Assembly (NCBI GenBank): GCA_021166835.1
Contig: JAJPEN010000062.1
Location: 1-64,000, forward strand
DNA from: Burkholderiaceae bacterium
GTDB taxonomy: Bacteria > Pseudomonadota > Gammaproteobacteria > Burkholderiales > Burkholderiaceae
Reading direction: 5' to 3'
DNA: 64,000 nucleotides
In this document: positions 35,134-44,512 of the stretch, one piece after another
Numbering within the stretch: the first letter of the stretch is position 1
Layout of the letters: every line of letters begins with the position of its first letter
Position numbers and translations under genes: made by a program
Notes under the pieces: model-generated
Seen by the model: only the letters and a program-made list of their open reading frames with translations
What the model was told of the DNA's origin: nothing
Database searches by the model: none

Positions 35134-36198
35134 TTACAGCGCGGCGAGCACCGCGTCGCCCATTTCCTTCGTGCCGACCGTGCGCTTGCCCGGCTCGGCG
35201 ATATCCGCCGTGCGATAGCCCTGCGCCAGCACCTTGCGCACCGCGCGCTCGATGCGGTGCGCCCCGGCCTCGTTGCCGAAGCTGTACCGCAGCAGCATCG
35301 CCGCCGACAGGATCGTCGCCAGCGGATTGGCGACGTCGCGGCCCGCGATGTCGGGCGCCGATCCGTGGATCGGCTCGTACAGCCCGAAGCCGCGCGCGTT
35401 CAGCGACGCCGACGGCAGCATGCCGATCGAACCGGTGAGCATCGACGCCTCGTCGGACAGGATGTCGCCGAACATGTTGCCGGTGACCATCACGTCGAAC
35501 TGCTTCGGATTGCGCACGAGCTGCATGGCCGCATTGTCCACGTACATGTGGACCAGCTCCACGTCGCGGTATTCGGCGTGTACCTCGCTAACCACGTCGC
35601 GCCAGAACTGCGTCGTCTCGAGCACGTTGGCCTTGTCCACCGAGCAGACGCGGCGCCGGCGCCGGCGCGCCGTCTCGAAGGCGAGCACGGCGATGCGGCG
35701 GATCTCGCCCTCGGTGTAGCGCATCGTGTCGAAGCCCTCGCGCTCGCCGTTCTCGTTGACGCGCACGCCGCGCGGCTGGCCGAAATAGATGTCGCTGGTC
35801 AGCTCGCGCAGGATCAGCAGGTCGAGCCCGGCGACCACCTCGTCCTTCAGCGTCGACGCGTGCGCCAGCTCGGGATAGACGATCGCCGGGCGCAGGTTGG
35901 CGAACAGATCGAAGTGCTTGCGCAGCCGCAGCAGGCCCTGCTCGGGGCGCTTGGCGCGCGGCAGCGCGTCGTATTTGGGGCCGCCCACCGAGCCGAACAG
36001 GATGGCATCGGCGCGCTCGGCGACCTTCAGCGTGGCCTCCGGCAGCGGGTCGCCGGCAGCGTCGTATCCGGCGCCGCCCACCGGCGCGCGGTCGATGGCC
36101 AGCTCGAGCCCGTCGCGTCCGAGCGCCTCGAGCACGCGCACCGCCTGCGCGGTGATCTCGGGGCCGATTCCGTCTCCTGCCAGGACTGCGATCCTCAT
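35134..36198 (-). CDS. leuB: 3-Isopropylmalate dehydrogenase
   Basis: Oxidative decarboxylation of 3-isopropylmalate in leucine synthesis. The 354-residue protein has [50 protein letters not shown], the metal-binding Asp cluster in [14 protein letters not shown] and [21 protein letters not shown], broken at the NAD site. GAGGAAA lies upstream of the ATG. It is separated from leuD by 139 bases containing a strong hairpin. Confidence 0.96.
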   Translation of the reverse strand: MRIAVLAGDGIGPEITAQAVRVLEALGRDGLELAIDRAPVGGAGYDAAGDPLPEATLKVAERADAILFGSVGGPKYDALPRAKRPEQGLLRLRKHFDLFANLRPAIVYPELAHASTLKDEVVAGLDLLILRELTSDIYFGQPRGVRVNENGEREGFDTMRYTEGEIRRIAVLAFETARRRRRRVCSVDKANVLETTQFWRDVVSEVHAEYRDVELVHMYVDNAAMQLVRNPKQFDVMVTGNMFGDILSDEASMLTGSIGMLPSASLNARGFGLYEPIHGSAPDIAGRDVANPLATILSAAMLLRYSFGNEAGAHRIERAVRKVLAQGYRTADIAEPGKRTVGTKEMGDAVLAAL

Positions 36199-36274
36199 CC
36201 GGATTTCCTCGATGTCGTTGCGTGTTCGTTCGTTCGATGTTCGTTCGAGTCGCTTCCGACCGCCCCGAACCTAA

Positions 36275-36305
36275 GCGGCCCGGCTGGCCTGCCAAGCCGG
36301 GCCGC
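36275..36305 (-). terminator. Strong hairpin between leuD and leuB
   Basis: GCGGCCCGGCT (36275-36285) and AGCCGGGCCGC (36295-36305) are perfect 11-base arms, with TGGC/GCCA able to extend the stem into the 9-base loop. Reading toward leuB there is no U-run afterwards (TTAGGTTCGG), so it is more likely an mRNA-processing, stabilising or attenuating structure than a strict terminator. Tandem GTTCGTTCG-type repeats lie just beyond, near 36222-36249. Confidence 0.5.
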
Positions 36306-36337
36306 CTTCGTGCTGCGGGCGCTCGCCAGCCTGGCGC

Positions 36338-36991
36338 TCAGCCGGCCAGCGTCTTCGCCAGCCAGGGCTGTTCGGTCAGCCGTTTTCGCTCGTATTCGCG
36401 AATGCGGTCGGCGTGCTTCAGCGTGAGGCCGATCTCGTCGAGACCGTGGATCAGGCATTCCTTGCGGAACGCGTCGACCTCGAAGCCGAACGCGCGCGCG
36501 CCGTCGACCGTGCGCACCTGCTGCGCGGGCAGGTCGACGATCAGCTCGAAGCCGGGAAAGGCGTTCACCTGGTCGAACAGCCAGTCGACTTCGGATTCCG
36601 ACAGCCGCACCGGCAGCAGGCCGTTCTTGAAGCAGTTGTTGTAGAAGATGTCGGCGTACGAAGGCGCGACGATCACGCGAAAGCCGTAGTCTTCGAGCGC
36701 CCACGGGGCATGCTCGCGCGACGAGCCGCAACCGAAGTTCTTGCGGGTGAGCAGGATCGACGCGCCGCGGTAGCGCGCCTGGTTCAGCGGGAAATCCGGA
36801 TTCAACGGCCGGCGGGCGTTGTCCATGCCGGGCTCGCCCGGGTCGAGGTAGCGCCAGGCGTCGAACAGGTTGGGACCGAAACCGCTGCGGCGGATCGATT
36901 TCAGGAACTGCTTCGGGATGATCGCGTCGGTGTCGACGTTGGCGCGATCGAGCGGCGCGACGACGCCGCGGTGGACGGTGATGCTTCGCAT
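36338..36991 (-). CDS. leuD: 3-Isopropylmalate dehydratase small subunit
   Basis: Swivel-domain subunit of isopropylmalate isomerase, partner of LeuC. The 217-residue protein contains [20 protein letters not shown], the [14 protein letters not shown] substrate loop and [20 protein letters not shown], all family signatures. It starts 3 bases downstream of the entericidin stop (36995), so the two are translated in close succession. Confidence 0.96.
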   Translation of the reverse strand: MRSITVHRGVVAPLDRANVDTDAIIPKQFLKSIRRSGFGPNLFDAWRYLDPGEPGMDNARRPLNPDFPLNQARYRGASILLTRKNFGCGSSREHAPWALEDYGFRVIVAPSYADIFYNNCFKNGLLPVRLSESEVDWLFDQVNAFPGFELIVDLPAQQVRTVDGARAFGFEVDAFRKECLIHGLDEIGLTLKHADRIREYERKRLTEQPWLAKTLAG

Positions 36992-36994
36992 GAC

Positions 36995-37126
36995 TTATCG
37001 CCTGGCCGCGCCCTGGATCGATTCGCCGGCGCGCTGGATGTCCTTGCCCATGCCGGCCATGGTGTTGCACGCCGAGAGCACGACGCCGCAAAACACGGCG
37101 GCGACGACGATCAGGGCTCGATTCAT
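36995..37126 (-). CDS. Entericidin A/B-type small lipoprotein
   Basis: This 43-residue ORF reads MNRALIVVAAVFCGVVLSAC then NTMAGMGKDIQRAGESIQGA and ARR. It has a signal sequence with lipobox LSAC (Cys20) and the NTMAGxGKDIQxAGExI core of entericidins, small lipoproteins known in enterobacteria as an antidote/toxin pair; the function here is unknown. GGGAGG precedes the ATG at 37126. It sits between leuC (13 bases) and leuD (3 bases), a position I recall for entericidins in Burkholderiales. Confidence 0.9.
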   Translation of the reverse strand: MNRALIVVAAVFCGVVLSACNTMAGMGKDIQRAGESIQGAARR

Positions 37127-37139
37127 CGCTCCTCCCGTT

Positions 37140-38552
37140 TCAACGCAGCGAACGTACGTCGACGAAATGACCGGCGAGCGCGGCGGCGGCGGCCATCGCG
37201 GGGCTGACCAGATGCGTGCGCCCGCCCGCTCCCTGGCGGCCCTCGAAGTTGCGGTTCGACGTGGACGCGCAGCGTTCGCCCGGCTCGAGGCGGTCGGCGT
37301 TCATCGCCAGGCACATCGAGCAGCCCGGTTCGCGCCACTCGAAGCCGGCATCGAGGAAGATGCGATCGAGCCCTTCCCGCTCGGCCTGCGCCTTCACCAG
37401 GCCCGAGCCCGGGACGACCATCGCGAGCCTGACGTTCGGCGCCTTGCGCTTTCCGCGCACGACGGCGGCGGCTTCGCGCAGGTCTTCGATGCGCGAGTTC
37501 GTGCACGAGCCGATGAACACCTTGTCGATGCGGATGTCGACGATCGGCGTGTTCGGCTTCAGGCCCATGTACTGCAGCGCGCGCTCGTAGCCCTCGCGGC
37601 GCACCGGATCCTTTTCCCGGTCGGGGTCGGGTACGCGGGAGTCGATGGTCGTGACCATCTCGGGCGAGGTGCCCCAGCTGACGTAGGGCGAGAGCTTCGT
37701 CGCGTCGATGTCGACGACGAGGTCGAAGCGCGCATCGGGATCGGAATGCAGCGTGCGCCAGTGTTCGACGGCGCGATCCCAGTCGGCGCCCGCGGGCGCC
37801 ATCGGACGGCCCTTCAGGTAGCGGAAGGTGGTCTCGTCGGCGGCGACCATGCCCGAGCGCGCGCCGGCCTCGATCGCCATGTTGCAGATCGTCATCCGGC
37901 CTTCCATCGACAGCGCGCGGATGGCCGAGCCGGCGAACTCGATCGCGTAGCCCGTGCCCCCGGCGGTGCCGATGCGACCGATGATCGCGAGGACGATGTC
38001 CTTCGCGGTGACGCCGCGCGGCAAGGAGCCCTCGACGCGCACCAGCATGTTCTTCATCTTGCGCGCGACCAGCGTCTGCGTGGCGAGCACGTGCTCGACC
38101 TCGGAGGTGCCGATGCCGAAGGCCAGGCAGGCGAAGGCGCCGTGCGTGCTGGTGTGGGAATCGCCGCAGACGACCGTCATGCCGGGCAGCGTTGCGCCCT
38201 GCTCCGGGCCGATGACGTGCACGATGCCCTGGCGGCGATCGAGCAGGTCGAAATAGGGAATGCCGTGCTCGCGCGCATTGGCGTCGAGCGTTTCGACCTG
38301 CAGACGGGAGATCGGATCGGCGATGCCGAGCGAACGATCGGTGGTGGGCACGTTGTGGTCGACCACCGCCAGGTTCGCCGATACGCGCCACGGCTTGCGG
38401 CCGGCCAGGCGCAGCCCCTCGAAAGCCTGCGGGCTGGTGACCTCGTGAACCAGGTGGCGATCGATGTAGATCAGGGCGGTGCCGTCGTCCTCCTGGTGGA
38501 CGACGTGGGCGTCCCACAGCTTGTCGTACAGCGTGCGAGCGGCGAGCGGCAT
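37140..38552 (-). CDS. leuC: 3-Isopropylmalate dehydratase large subunit
   Basis: Aconitase-family [4Fe-4S] subunit of isopropylmalate isomerase. The 470-residue protein has [20 protein letters not shown], cluster cysteines in FIGSCTNSR and [11 protein letters not shown], and [19 protein letters not shown]. The start [18 protein letters not shown] gives the expected length; the frame runs on to 38621 without a better site. It heads leuC-entericidin-leuD-leuB, downstream of a 21-base palindrome at 38640-38660. Confidence 0.96.
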   Translation of the reverse strand: MPLAARTLYDKLWDAHVVHQEDDGTALIYIDRHLVHEVTSPQAFEGLRLAGRKPWRVSANLAVVDHNVPTTDRSLGIADPISRLQVETLDANAREHGIPYFDLLDRRQGIVHVIGPEQGATLPGMTVVCGDSHTSTHGAFACLAFGIGTSEVEHVLATQTLVARKMKNMLVRVEGSLPRGVTAKDIVLAIIGRIGTAGGTGYAIEFAGSAIRALSMEGRMTICNMAIEAGARSGMVAADETTFRYLKGRPMAPAGADWDRAVEHWRTLHSDPDARFDLVVDIDATKLSPYVSWGTSPEMVTTIDSRVPDPDREKDPVRREGYERALQYMGLKPNTPIVDIRIDKVFIGSCTNSRIEDLREAAAVVRGKRKAPNVRLAMVVPGSGLVKAQAEREGLDRIFLDAGFEWREPGCSMCLAMNADRLEPGERCASTSNRNFEGRQGAGGRTHLVSPAMAAAAALAGHFVDVRSLR

Positions 38553-38639
38553 GACGGTCGGATTCGGGCCTGCGGCCGCAGCAGGACGGCGGGCCGTGGC
38601 GGGGTTGCGGCAGAGTCGCAATTATGCCACGGCGGGCCG

Positions 38640-38660
38640 TTTTGATGCACTGCATCAAAA
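38640..38660. promoter_or_regulatory. 21-base palindrome upstream of leuC (candidate operator)
   Basis: TTTTGATGCA-C-TGCATCAAAA is a perfect 10-base inverted repeat around one central base. It is A+T-rich in GC-rich surroundings and lies 88 bases before the leuC start and 100 bases past the M48 gene stop. This fits a dimeric regulator site. The TGCANTGCA core resembles PhaR-type sites, but the regulator is not identified. A terminator role for the M48 gene is less likely because the stem has few GC pairs and no defined loop. Confidence 0.6.
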
Positions 38661-38760
38661 GAAATCCGCCGCGCGTCCGCCGCCGCGCGTCCGGTGGCGA
38701 CGGCGCCGGCCCGGTCCCCGCGCGCCGCGGCGCAGTCGCCTGCGCGCTCCGCCGCCGGCG

Positions 38761-39585
38761 TCAGCGGCTCGCCTGCTGGTACAGCGGCATCACCCGCTGC
38801 GCATAAACCTGCAGGTCCTTGAGCCGGTTCTCCGCGGACGGGTGCGTGCTGAGGAACTCGGGACCGCCGCTGCCTCCGGCCTTCTGGGCCATCTTCTGCC
38901 ACAGCGTGATCGCCGCGCGCGGATCGTAGCCCGCGCGCGCGGCGATCTCCACGCCGATGCGGTCGGCCTCGGTCTCCTGCAGGCGGCTGTGCGGCAAGCC
39001 GAAGAAGGTCTTGTAGAAGACGTTCCCCAGATCGCTCGCCGCATCGCCGGCGCCGAGCAGCACGGCTGCGCCGCTGATCAGCACCTGCGCGCCGACCTGC
39101 TCGGAGGCGCGCTCGCGCGCGTGCTCGCGCAACGCGTGCGCGATCTCGTGGCCGAGCACCGCCGCGATCTCGTCGTCGGTCAGGTTCAGCTTCTTCACCA
39201 GCCCGCTGTAGACGCCGATCTTGCCGCCCGGCATCACCCACGCGTTGATCTCGGGCGAATCGAACACGTTGACTTCCCAGTTCCACGAACGTGCCTCGGG
39301 CCGGAACGCGGCGCTGGCCGGAATCAGCCGCGACGTGATCGTGCGCACGCGGCTGGTCAGCGCCGCATCGTCGTTCAGCGTGCCTTTCTGGCGCTGCTGC
39401 TGGACGATCTGCGCGTAGGCCTGGTTGGCCTCCTGGCGCATCTGCGCTTCCGAGACGAGCGAGGACATCCGCTGCGTGCGATCGACGCCCACGGCGCCGG
39501 GGCTGGTGGTCTGCACGGTGCTGCAGGCCGCCAGGAAAAGCGATGCAGCGGCGGTAATCGCGGCAAGCAGGCGCTTGATCTTCAT
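38761..39585 (-). CDS. M48-family metallopeptidase lipoprotein (LoiP/YcaL-like)
   Basis: Membrane-anchored zinc protease, probably in outer-membrane quality control. The 274-residue protein has a signal peptide with lipobox LAAC (Cys21), the M48 motif VLGHEIAHALREHARER (HEIAH at 146-150), the third ligand in LQETEADRIGVEIAARAGYD, and the C-terminal FLSTHPSAENRLKDLQ. The start MKIKRLL at 39585 is set by the signal peptide. It follows aroC by 49 bases on the same strand. Confidence 0.92.
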   Translation of the reverse strand: MKIKRLLAAITAAASLFLAACSTVQTTSPGAVGVDRTQRMSSLVSEAQMRQEANQAYAQIVQQQRQKGTLNDDAALTSRVRTITSRLIPASAAFRPEARSWNWEVNVFDSPEINAWVMPGGKIGVYSGLVKKLNLTDDEIAAVLGHEIAHALREHARERASEQVGAQVLISGAAVLLGAGDAASDLGNVFYKTFFGLPHSRLQETEADRIGVEIAARAGYDPRAAITLWQKMAQKAGGSGGPEFLSTHPSAENRLKDLQVYAQRVMPLYQQASR

Positions 39586-39634
39586 GGTCGCAGGCTGATT
39601 TTCCGGAACGTCAGCGGTCGCAACGAGCAGCAAC

Positions 39635-40759
39635 TCAGCTGCCCGCGCGCGAGCCCGTGCTGCGCGGCGCGCCGCCGATGCGCGGGGTATCGACGTCGAC
39701 GTCCGCATTCTGCCCGCGATCGCGCAACGCGTGATCGATCAGCACGAGCGCGAGCATCGCCTCGGCGATCGGCGTGGCCCGGATGCCGACGCAGGGGTCG
39801 TGCCGGCCGTGCGTCTGCACGGTGGTCGGCGCGCCGCCCAGGTCGATCGAGCGGCGCGGCAGGCGGATGCTCGAGGTCGGCTTGATCGCCAGTTCGACGA
39901 CGATCGGCTGGCCGGTGGAGATGCCGCCGAGCACGCCGCCCGCGTTGTTGGTCGCGAAGCCCTGCGGCGTAAGCTCGTCGCCGTGCTCGCTGCCCCTCTG
40001 CGCGACGCAGCCGAAGCCGGCGCCGATCTCGACGCCCTTGACGGCGTTGATCCCCATCATCGCGTAGGCGATGTCGGCGTCGAGCTTGTCGTAGAGCGGC
40101 TCGCCGAGCCCGACCGGAACGCCTTCGGCGACGACGCGCACGCGCGCTCCGCAGGAGTCGCCCGCCTTGCGCAGCTCGTCCATGTAGCGCTCGAGCTGCG
40201 GAACGACGCCCGCATCGGCGGCGAAGAACGCGTTGTTCGGCACCTCGTCCCAGTCGCTCACCGGAACGACGATCTCGCCCAGCTGGGTCATGCAGCCTCG
40301 GATGCGCGTGCCGTAGCGTTCGCGCAGCCACTTCCTGGCGACGGCCGCGGCGGCCACCGCCGGCGCGGTGAGGCGCGCCGACGAGCGCCCGCCGCCGCGC
40401 GGATCGCGGATGCCGTATTTCTGCCAGTAGGCGTAGTCGGCGTGGCCGGGACGGAAAGTGCGCGCGATTTCCGCGTAGTCGCTGCTGCGCGCGTCCTCGT
40501 TGCGGATCACCAGCGCGATCGGCGTGCCGGTGGTGCGGCCTTCGAAAGTGCCCGACAGGATCTCGACGCGATCGGGTTCGCGGCGCTGCGTCACGTGACG
40601 CGAAGTGCCGGGGCGCCGGCGATCCAGCTCGGGCTGGATGTCGCTCTCCGACAGCACGAGCCCCGGCGGGCAGCCATCGACGATGCAGCCGATCGCCGGG
40701 CCGTGCGACTCGCCGAAGGTGGTGACGCGAAAGACGTGGCCGAAAGTGCTGCCGGACAA
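39635..40759 (-). CDS. aroC: Chorismate synthase
   Basis: Converts EPSP to chorismate using reduced FMN. The 374-residue protein has [38 protein letters not shown] (split at the substrate loop), [14 protein letters not shown] and a C-terminal [17 protein letters not shown], all family signatures. It starts 27 bases after gltX and may be co-transcribed with it. Confidence 0.96.
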   Translation of the reverse strand: MSGSTFGHVFRVTTFGESHGPAIGCIVDGCPPGLVLSESDIQPELDRRRPGTSRHVTQRREPDRVEILSGTFEGRTTGTPIALVIRNEDARSSDYAEIARTFRPGHADYAYWQKYGIRDPRGGGRSSARLTAPAVAAAAVARKWLRERYGTRIRGCMTQLGEIVVPVSDWDEVPNNAFFAADAGVVPQLERYMDELRKAGDSCGARVRVVAEGVPVGLGEPLYDKLDADIAYAMMGINAVKGVEIGAGFGCVAQRGSEHGDELTPQGFATNNAGGVLGGISTGQPIVVELAIKPTSSIRLPRRSIDLGGAPTTVQTHGRHDPCVGIRATPIAEAMLALVLIDHALRDRGQNADVDVDTPRIGGAPRSTGSRAGS

Positions 40760-40786
40760 GGTGGGTTCCTCAGGAGAATGTTCGGC

Positions 40787-42199
40787 TCAGCGCGCCAGTC
40801 CCTCGGCACTGCGCAAGCGCGCCAGGACCGTCGCTCGAGGCATTGCCGCGAGCATCGCATCGACCGACGGCGTCTGCGCCACGCCGAAGACGAGCAGCCG
40901 TACCGGCACCGCGAGTTGCGGCATCTTCAGCCCATGCTCGGCGAGCGTCGCCTTCAGCGCCGCCCCGATCGCCGCCGGAGTCCAGTCGGACGACGCCAGC
41001 TTCGCAGCGAGACTGCCGAGCGCCGCCGCCAGCGCAGGCGGCGCGGAATCGAGGTGGCGGGCGCGGTCGTCGTCGCCGATCGCGGGCTCCGTGTAGAACA
41101 TCCGCGCCTGCGCCGCCAGTTCGTTCAGCGTCTGCGCCCGCTCCTTCAGCAACCCGCAGACGAGCGCGAGATCGGCGTCGTCGGCGGCGATCGAAATGCC
41201 CGCCGCCTCGAGGCGAGGCCGTACCAGCACGGCCAGGTCGGCGTCGGACGTCGCCTTCAGGTAGTGCGCATTCAGCCAGCGCAGCTTGTCGAAGTCGAAA
41301 CGCGACGGCGAGCGGCTGATGTGCGAGCCGTCGAACCACTGCACCAGTTGCTCGCGGGTGAAGACTTCCTCGTCGCCGTGGCTCCAGCCCAGCCGCGCGA
41401 GATAGTTGACGACGGCCTCGGGCAGGTAGCCGTCGTCGTCGTACTGCATGACCGACACCGCTCCGTGGCGCTTCGACAGTTTCTGCCCGTCCGGACCGTG
41501 GATCATCGGCAGGTGGCCGTACTCGGGCACCGGCGCGCCGAGCGCGCGCAGGATGTTGATCTGGCGCGGCGTGTTGTTCACGTGATCGTCGCCGCGCAGC
41601 ACGTGCGTGATCCGCATGTCCCGGTCGTCGACGACGACGCAGAAGTTGTAGGTAGGCGTGCCGTCGGAGCGCGCGATGATCAGGTCGTCGAGCTCGGCGT
41701 TGTCGAAGGCGATCGGACCCTTGACCAGGTCGTTCCAGCCGGTCGCCCCGTCGAGCGGATTGCGGAAACGAACGACGGGATCGACGCCGGCCGGCGGCTC
41801 GGGCAGCACACGACCGGGCTCCGGACGCCAGCGGCCGTCGTAGCGAGGCTTCAGGCCCCTCGCCTCCTGCCCGGCGCGCATCGCCTCGAGCTCCTCCTTC
41901 GTGCACCAGCAGCGATACGCCGTGCCTTCCGCGAGCATCTGCGCGAGGACCTCGCGATAGCGGTCCATGCGCTGCATCTGGTAGTACGGCCCTTCGTCGG
42001 CGTCCAGGCCGAGCCAGCGCATGCCGTCGAGGATTGCCTGCGTCGCCTCGGGCGTCGAGCGCTCGACGTCGGTGTCCTCGATGCGCAGGATGAAGGTGCC
42101 GCCGTGATGGCGCGCGTAGGCCCAGGCGAAGAGCGCCGTACGCGCGCCGCCGATGTGCAGGAAGCCGGTGGGACTGGGAGCGAAACGCGTGCGGACCAT
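40787..42199 (-). CDS. gltX: Glutamyl-tRNA synthetase
   Basis: Class I aminoacyl-tRNA synthetase charging tRNA-Glu. The 470-residue protein has the HIGH-type motif [14 protein letters not shown] near residue 15, [15 protein letters not shown], and the KMSKS-type [12 protein letters not shown]. The C-terminal anticodon-binding region ends [12 protein letters not shown]. The ATG at 42199 gives [18 protein letters not shown]; the longer frame has no homology. It is divergent from the methyltransferase gene across about 295 bases that hold no other gene I can see. Confidence 0.97.
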   Translation of the reverse strand: MVRTRFAPSPTGFLHIGGARTALFAWAYARHHGGTFILRIEDTDVERSTPEATQAILDGMRWLGLDADEGPYYQMQRMDRYREVLAQMLAEGTAYRCWCTKEELEAMRAGQEARGLKPRYDGRWRPEPGRVLPEPPAGVDPVVRFRNPLDGATGWNDLVKGPIAFDNAELDDLIIARSDGTPTYNFCVVVDDRDMRITHVLRGDDHVNNTPRQINILRALGAPVPEYGHLPMIHGPDGQKLSKRHGAVSVMQYDDDGYLPEAVVNYLARLGWSHGDEEVFTREQLVQWFDGSHISRSPSRFDFDKLRWLNAHYLKATSDADLAVLVRPRLEAAGISIAADDADLALVCGLLKERAQTLNELAAQARMFYTEPAIGDDDRARHLDSAPPALAAALGSLAAKLASSDWTPAAIGAALKATLAEHGLKMPQLAVPVRLLVFGVAQTPSVDAMLAAMPRATVLARLRSAEGLAR

Positions 42200-42494
42200 C
42201 GCGCGGGGGGTCTTTCGGAGAACCGGGTGAACGGACTGACGATCGAAGTCAACCGTGTGAACAGAACGTCTGACGGTCAACAGCTGACGGACCGATTCTA
42301 CGCGAGGGCCAGCTCTCGACCGGCAGCCGGGTCCGGTTCCGCTTTCGCCCACGAGTGGATCCGCTGCGCAATGCAGCGCTTCGATGAGGGAAACGGTCTT
42401 CCCGGCCGAAAACGATGCGAAACGCGGCGTTCCGGGGATTGCGTCGGCTTCGTGCGCGCCGAGCCCCCGCTTCCGATTTCAGTATCGTGTGCAA

Positions 42495-43088
42495 ATGGAC
42501 AAGCCTTTCTCGCTCGCCTGCGAACGCAACCGCGAGCCGATCCTGGGCGTTCTCCGGCAGTATTTCGGGGACCGCAGCCGCGTTCTGGAAGTCGGCAGCG
42601 GCACCGGGCAGCACGCCGTGCACTTCGCCGACGCGCTGCCGCACCTCGACTGGCAGGCGAGCGACGTCGAGGAGAACCTTCCGGGGATCCGCGCCTGGCT
42701 CGACGAGGCGGCGCTGCCGAACACGCCCGCGCCGCTTGCCTGGGACGTACGCGACGCGCCGCCTGCAGGCGGCTTCGACGGTGTGTTCACGGCGAACACG
42801 CTGCACATCATGGGCTGGGAGGAAGTCGAGCGCCTGTTCTCGACGCTGCCCGGGATGACGACCGACGACGCGCGCCTCGTCGTCTACGGTCCCTTCAACT
42901 ACGACGGGCGGGCGACGAGCGACAGCAACGCGCAGTTCGACCGATGGTTGCGCAGCGAAGACCCCAAGTGCGGGTTGCGCGACTTCGAGAGCGTGGACGC
43001 GCTCGCACGAGCCGCGGGCTTCGAGCTGGTCGAAGACCGCGCGATGCCGGCCAACAACCGATGCATCGTCTGGGAACGCCGAGCCTGA
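42495..43088 (+). CDS. DUF938-type SAM-dependent methyltransferase
   Basis: The 197-residue protein has the class I methyltransferase loop VLEVGSGTGQHAVHFADALP (about 30-49), motif II ASDVEENLPGIRAWL and FTANTLHIMGWEEVERLF, with the family's N-terminal MDKPFSLACERNREPIL and the C-terminal ANNRCIVWER. These define the DUF938 group, whose substrate is unknown. The ATG at 42495 has no strong Shine-Dalgarno site. Confidence 0.88.
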   Translation: MDKPFSLACERNREPILGVLRQYFGDRSRVLEVGSGTGQHAVHFADALPHLDWQASDVEENLPGIRAWLDEAALPNTPAPLAWDVRDAPPAGGFDGVFTANTLHIMGWEEVERLFSTLPGMTTDDARLVVYGPFNYDGRATSDSNAQFDRWLRSEDPKCGLRDFESVDALARAAGFELVEDRAMPANNRCIVWERRA

Positions 43089-43131
43089 GTCTGGCGCACC
43101 CGGCGAAACGTCATCAACCCGGGAGTCCGAG

Positions 43132-43479
43132 ATGAAATTCATGATCCTCGTCAAGTCGAACCCGAGCATCGAGAAGCGCCTCGGCGGCATGAGCGATGCA
43201 ACGATGAAGGAGTCGATGGCCCGGATGAGCGCCTTCAACGAGGAGTTGAAGAAGGCCGGCGTGTTGAAGGATTGCGATGGTCTGCGCCCGAGCCGCGAAG
43301 GCAAGCGGGTGCGCTTCGACGGCTCGTCGCGCAGCGTCATCGACGGGCCATTCGAGGGCGAACTGGTCGCCGGATATTGGCTCTGGGAGTTGCCCGCCAT
43401 CGAAGACGCCGTCGCGTGGGTCAAGCGCTGCCCGAATCCGATGCCTGTACCCTCGGACATCGAGATCCGGCCGATCTGA
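43132..43479 (+). CDS. YCII-related (DGPF domain) protein
   Basis: The 115-residue protein begins MKFMILVKSNPSIEKRLGG and contains the VIDGPFEGELVAGYWLWELP block, then a helix (IEDAVAWVKRCPNP) and PSDIEIRPI. This is the YCII/DGPF ferredoxin-like fold, often found near sigma factors or as a small dehalogenase-like protein; the role here is unknown. GGGAGTCCGAG precedes the ATG. It lies between the methyltransferase and tRNA-Val. Confidence 0.88.
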   Translation: MKFMILVKSNPSIEKRLGGMSDATMKESMARMSAFNEELKKAGVLKDCDGLRPSREGKRVRFDGSSRSVIDGPFEGELVAGYWLWELPAIEDAVAWVKRCPNPMPVPSDIEIRPI

Positions 43480-43495
43480 AGCGGGGCGGCTGAAA

Positions 43496-43524
43496 TTGGC
43501 GAGGCGAGCCGATGCGATTACAAT
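43496..43524 (+). promoter_or_regulatory. Sigma-70 promoter of tRNA-Val
   Basis: TTGGCG (43496-43501) and TACAAT (43519-43524) are separated by 17 bases. Initiation would fall near 43531, followed by a C-rich stretch and the tRNA 5' end at 43540. Confidence 0.75.
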
Positions 43525-43539
43525 CTCGCCTCCTCTCCC

Positions 43540-43614
43540 GGGCGGTTAACTCAGCGGTAGAGTGCCACCTTCACACGGTGGAAGTCACTGGTTCGATCCC
43601 AGTACCGCCCACCA
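43540..43614 (+). tRNA. tRNA-Val, anticodon CAC
   Basis: A full cloverleaf of 75 bases with encoded CCA: acceptor stem GGGCGGT/ACCGCCC, D arm ACTC/GAGT, anticodon stem CCACC/GGTGG with loop TTCACAC (anticodon CAC, reading GUG), and T arm ACTGG/CCAGT with loop TTCGATC. Val identity is from the anticodon. Confidence 0.95.
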
Positions 43615-43696
43615 TTTCCGCCTCTACTTCGACGGCCTCGGTCTCGAAGCGGTCGGCGAGCTCCGGCGGTACGACGGAGTTTGCAGCTCCCCGCCG

Positions 43697-44122
43697 CTAT
43701 TCGATCCACGGGTTCACGAGTGAAACTCGTGCAAGCTCGTAGTCGCCGGTGTCTCGCGTCACCACCGTCAAGCCGTGCTGGAGGGCGGTTGCCGCGATGA
43801 TCAGATCGGGCTGCGAAAACGTATGACCGGCTTTGCGCCCCTCCTCGACGAGCAGGCGCCACTTGAACATTACATCCTCCGAAACTTCGAGTACACGCTG
43901 ATCGAACATCGGACGCACCTTGTGCACCAGCCAGTCGTTGAGCTCGACGCGGCGGATCGGATCGCCAACCATCTCGATGCCGTAGCGGATCTCGGCAAAG
44001 GTCACCGTGCTGACGAACAAGTCCTCCAGCGGCTGAGCAGCGACGAATGCGCGAACCTTCGGATCGGGGCGCCGCCGACGCAACTCCGAAATCACATTGG
44101 TATCGAGCAGCCAGCCGCTCAC
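43697..44122 (-). CDS. PIN-domain toxin (VapC/FitB-like)
   Basis: PIN domains are Mg-dependent ribonucleases, usually the toxin of a toxin-antitoxin pair. The 141-residue protein has the acidic residues in WLLDTNVISELRRRRPDPKV (Asp7), TFAEIRYGIE, FSQPDLIIAATALQHG and VVTRDTGDYE, and ends LVNPWIE like FitB/VapC. It overlaps the antitoxin gene by four bases (ATGA). The pair is next to tRNA-Val, a common site for mobile genes, though no integrase is present. Confidence 0.92.
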   Translation of the reverse strand: MSGWLLDTNVISELRRRRPDPKVRAFVAAQPLEDLFVSTVTFAEIRYGIEMVGDPIRRVELNDWLVHKVRPMFDQRVLEVSEDVMFKWRLLVEEGRKAGHTFSQPDLIIAATALQHGLTVVTRDTGDYELARVSLVNPWIE

Positions 44123-44421
44123 AACCTGACCGCCCTCACCGGCATGACCGACCGGCGCGGCTCGAGTTCGATCTCGCGATGCGGCGATACCTGCAGCGCG
44201 TCGATCAGCAGTTGCCCCGTGCGCTCTCCCTTCAGGCGCTCGAACTCCTCTGCGTCCACGACAACGACGGCCTCGCGGCCGTGCAGCGTGACGTGCTGTG
44301 GTCCGTCACTTCGCGCCAGGCGCACGAGTTCACTGAAGCGCGCTTTGGCGTCCTGAAGACGCCATCGAGCGCGCGGCGGTGCTGCAAGGGCGGTTGCTTG
44401 CGCTGCCGATTTTCTGGTCAT
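44119..44421 (-). CDS. Phd/YefM-family antitoxin
   Basis: The 100-residue protein has an N-terminal Ala-rich extension and then the Phd/YefM DNA-binding core WRLQDAKARFSELVRLARSD with VTLHGREAVVVVDAEEFERL. Its C-terminus, which should wrap the toxin, ends RRSVMPVRAVRL. The ATG at 44421 was chosen because translation from it gives the normal antitoxin length and the start lies inside an inverted repeat fit for autoregulation. Confidence 0.88.
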   Translation of the reverse strand: MTRKSAAQATALAAPPRARWRLQDAKARFSELVRLARSDGPQHVTLHGREAVVVVDAEEFERLKGERTGQLLIDALQVSPHREIELEPRRSVMPVRAVRL

Positions 44422-44431
44422 GCTGACCAGA
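44413..44431. promoter_or_regulatory. Inverted repeat over the antitoxin start (autoregulatory operator)
   Basis: TCTGGTCA-TGC-TGACCAGA is an 8-base perfect inverted repeat with a 3-base spacer. It covers the antitoxin start codon, so a Phd dimer bound here would block transcription or translation of the pair. Confidence 0.65.
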
Positions 44432-44512
44432 TTAACATGGCGTCGCAGTGAGTACAACGTATCAGCAGAGGAGGCCCCATATCCGGGCCGTGTGCCTCCA
44501 GCTCGGCCGTGC

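Noticed and set aside
42200..42494. Promoter of gltX or the DUF938 gene in the divergent gap
   Set aside because: TAGAAT and TTGACC/TTGACT-like hexamers occur but none has a matching partner at 16-18 bases.
43551..43862. Reading frame ending GGRYWDRTSDFHRVKVALYR on the minus strand
   Set aside because: The final part is translated from the antisense of tRNA-Val and the rest overlaps the PIN toxin gene; this is a well-known artefact of tRNA-adjacent frames.
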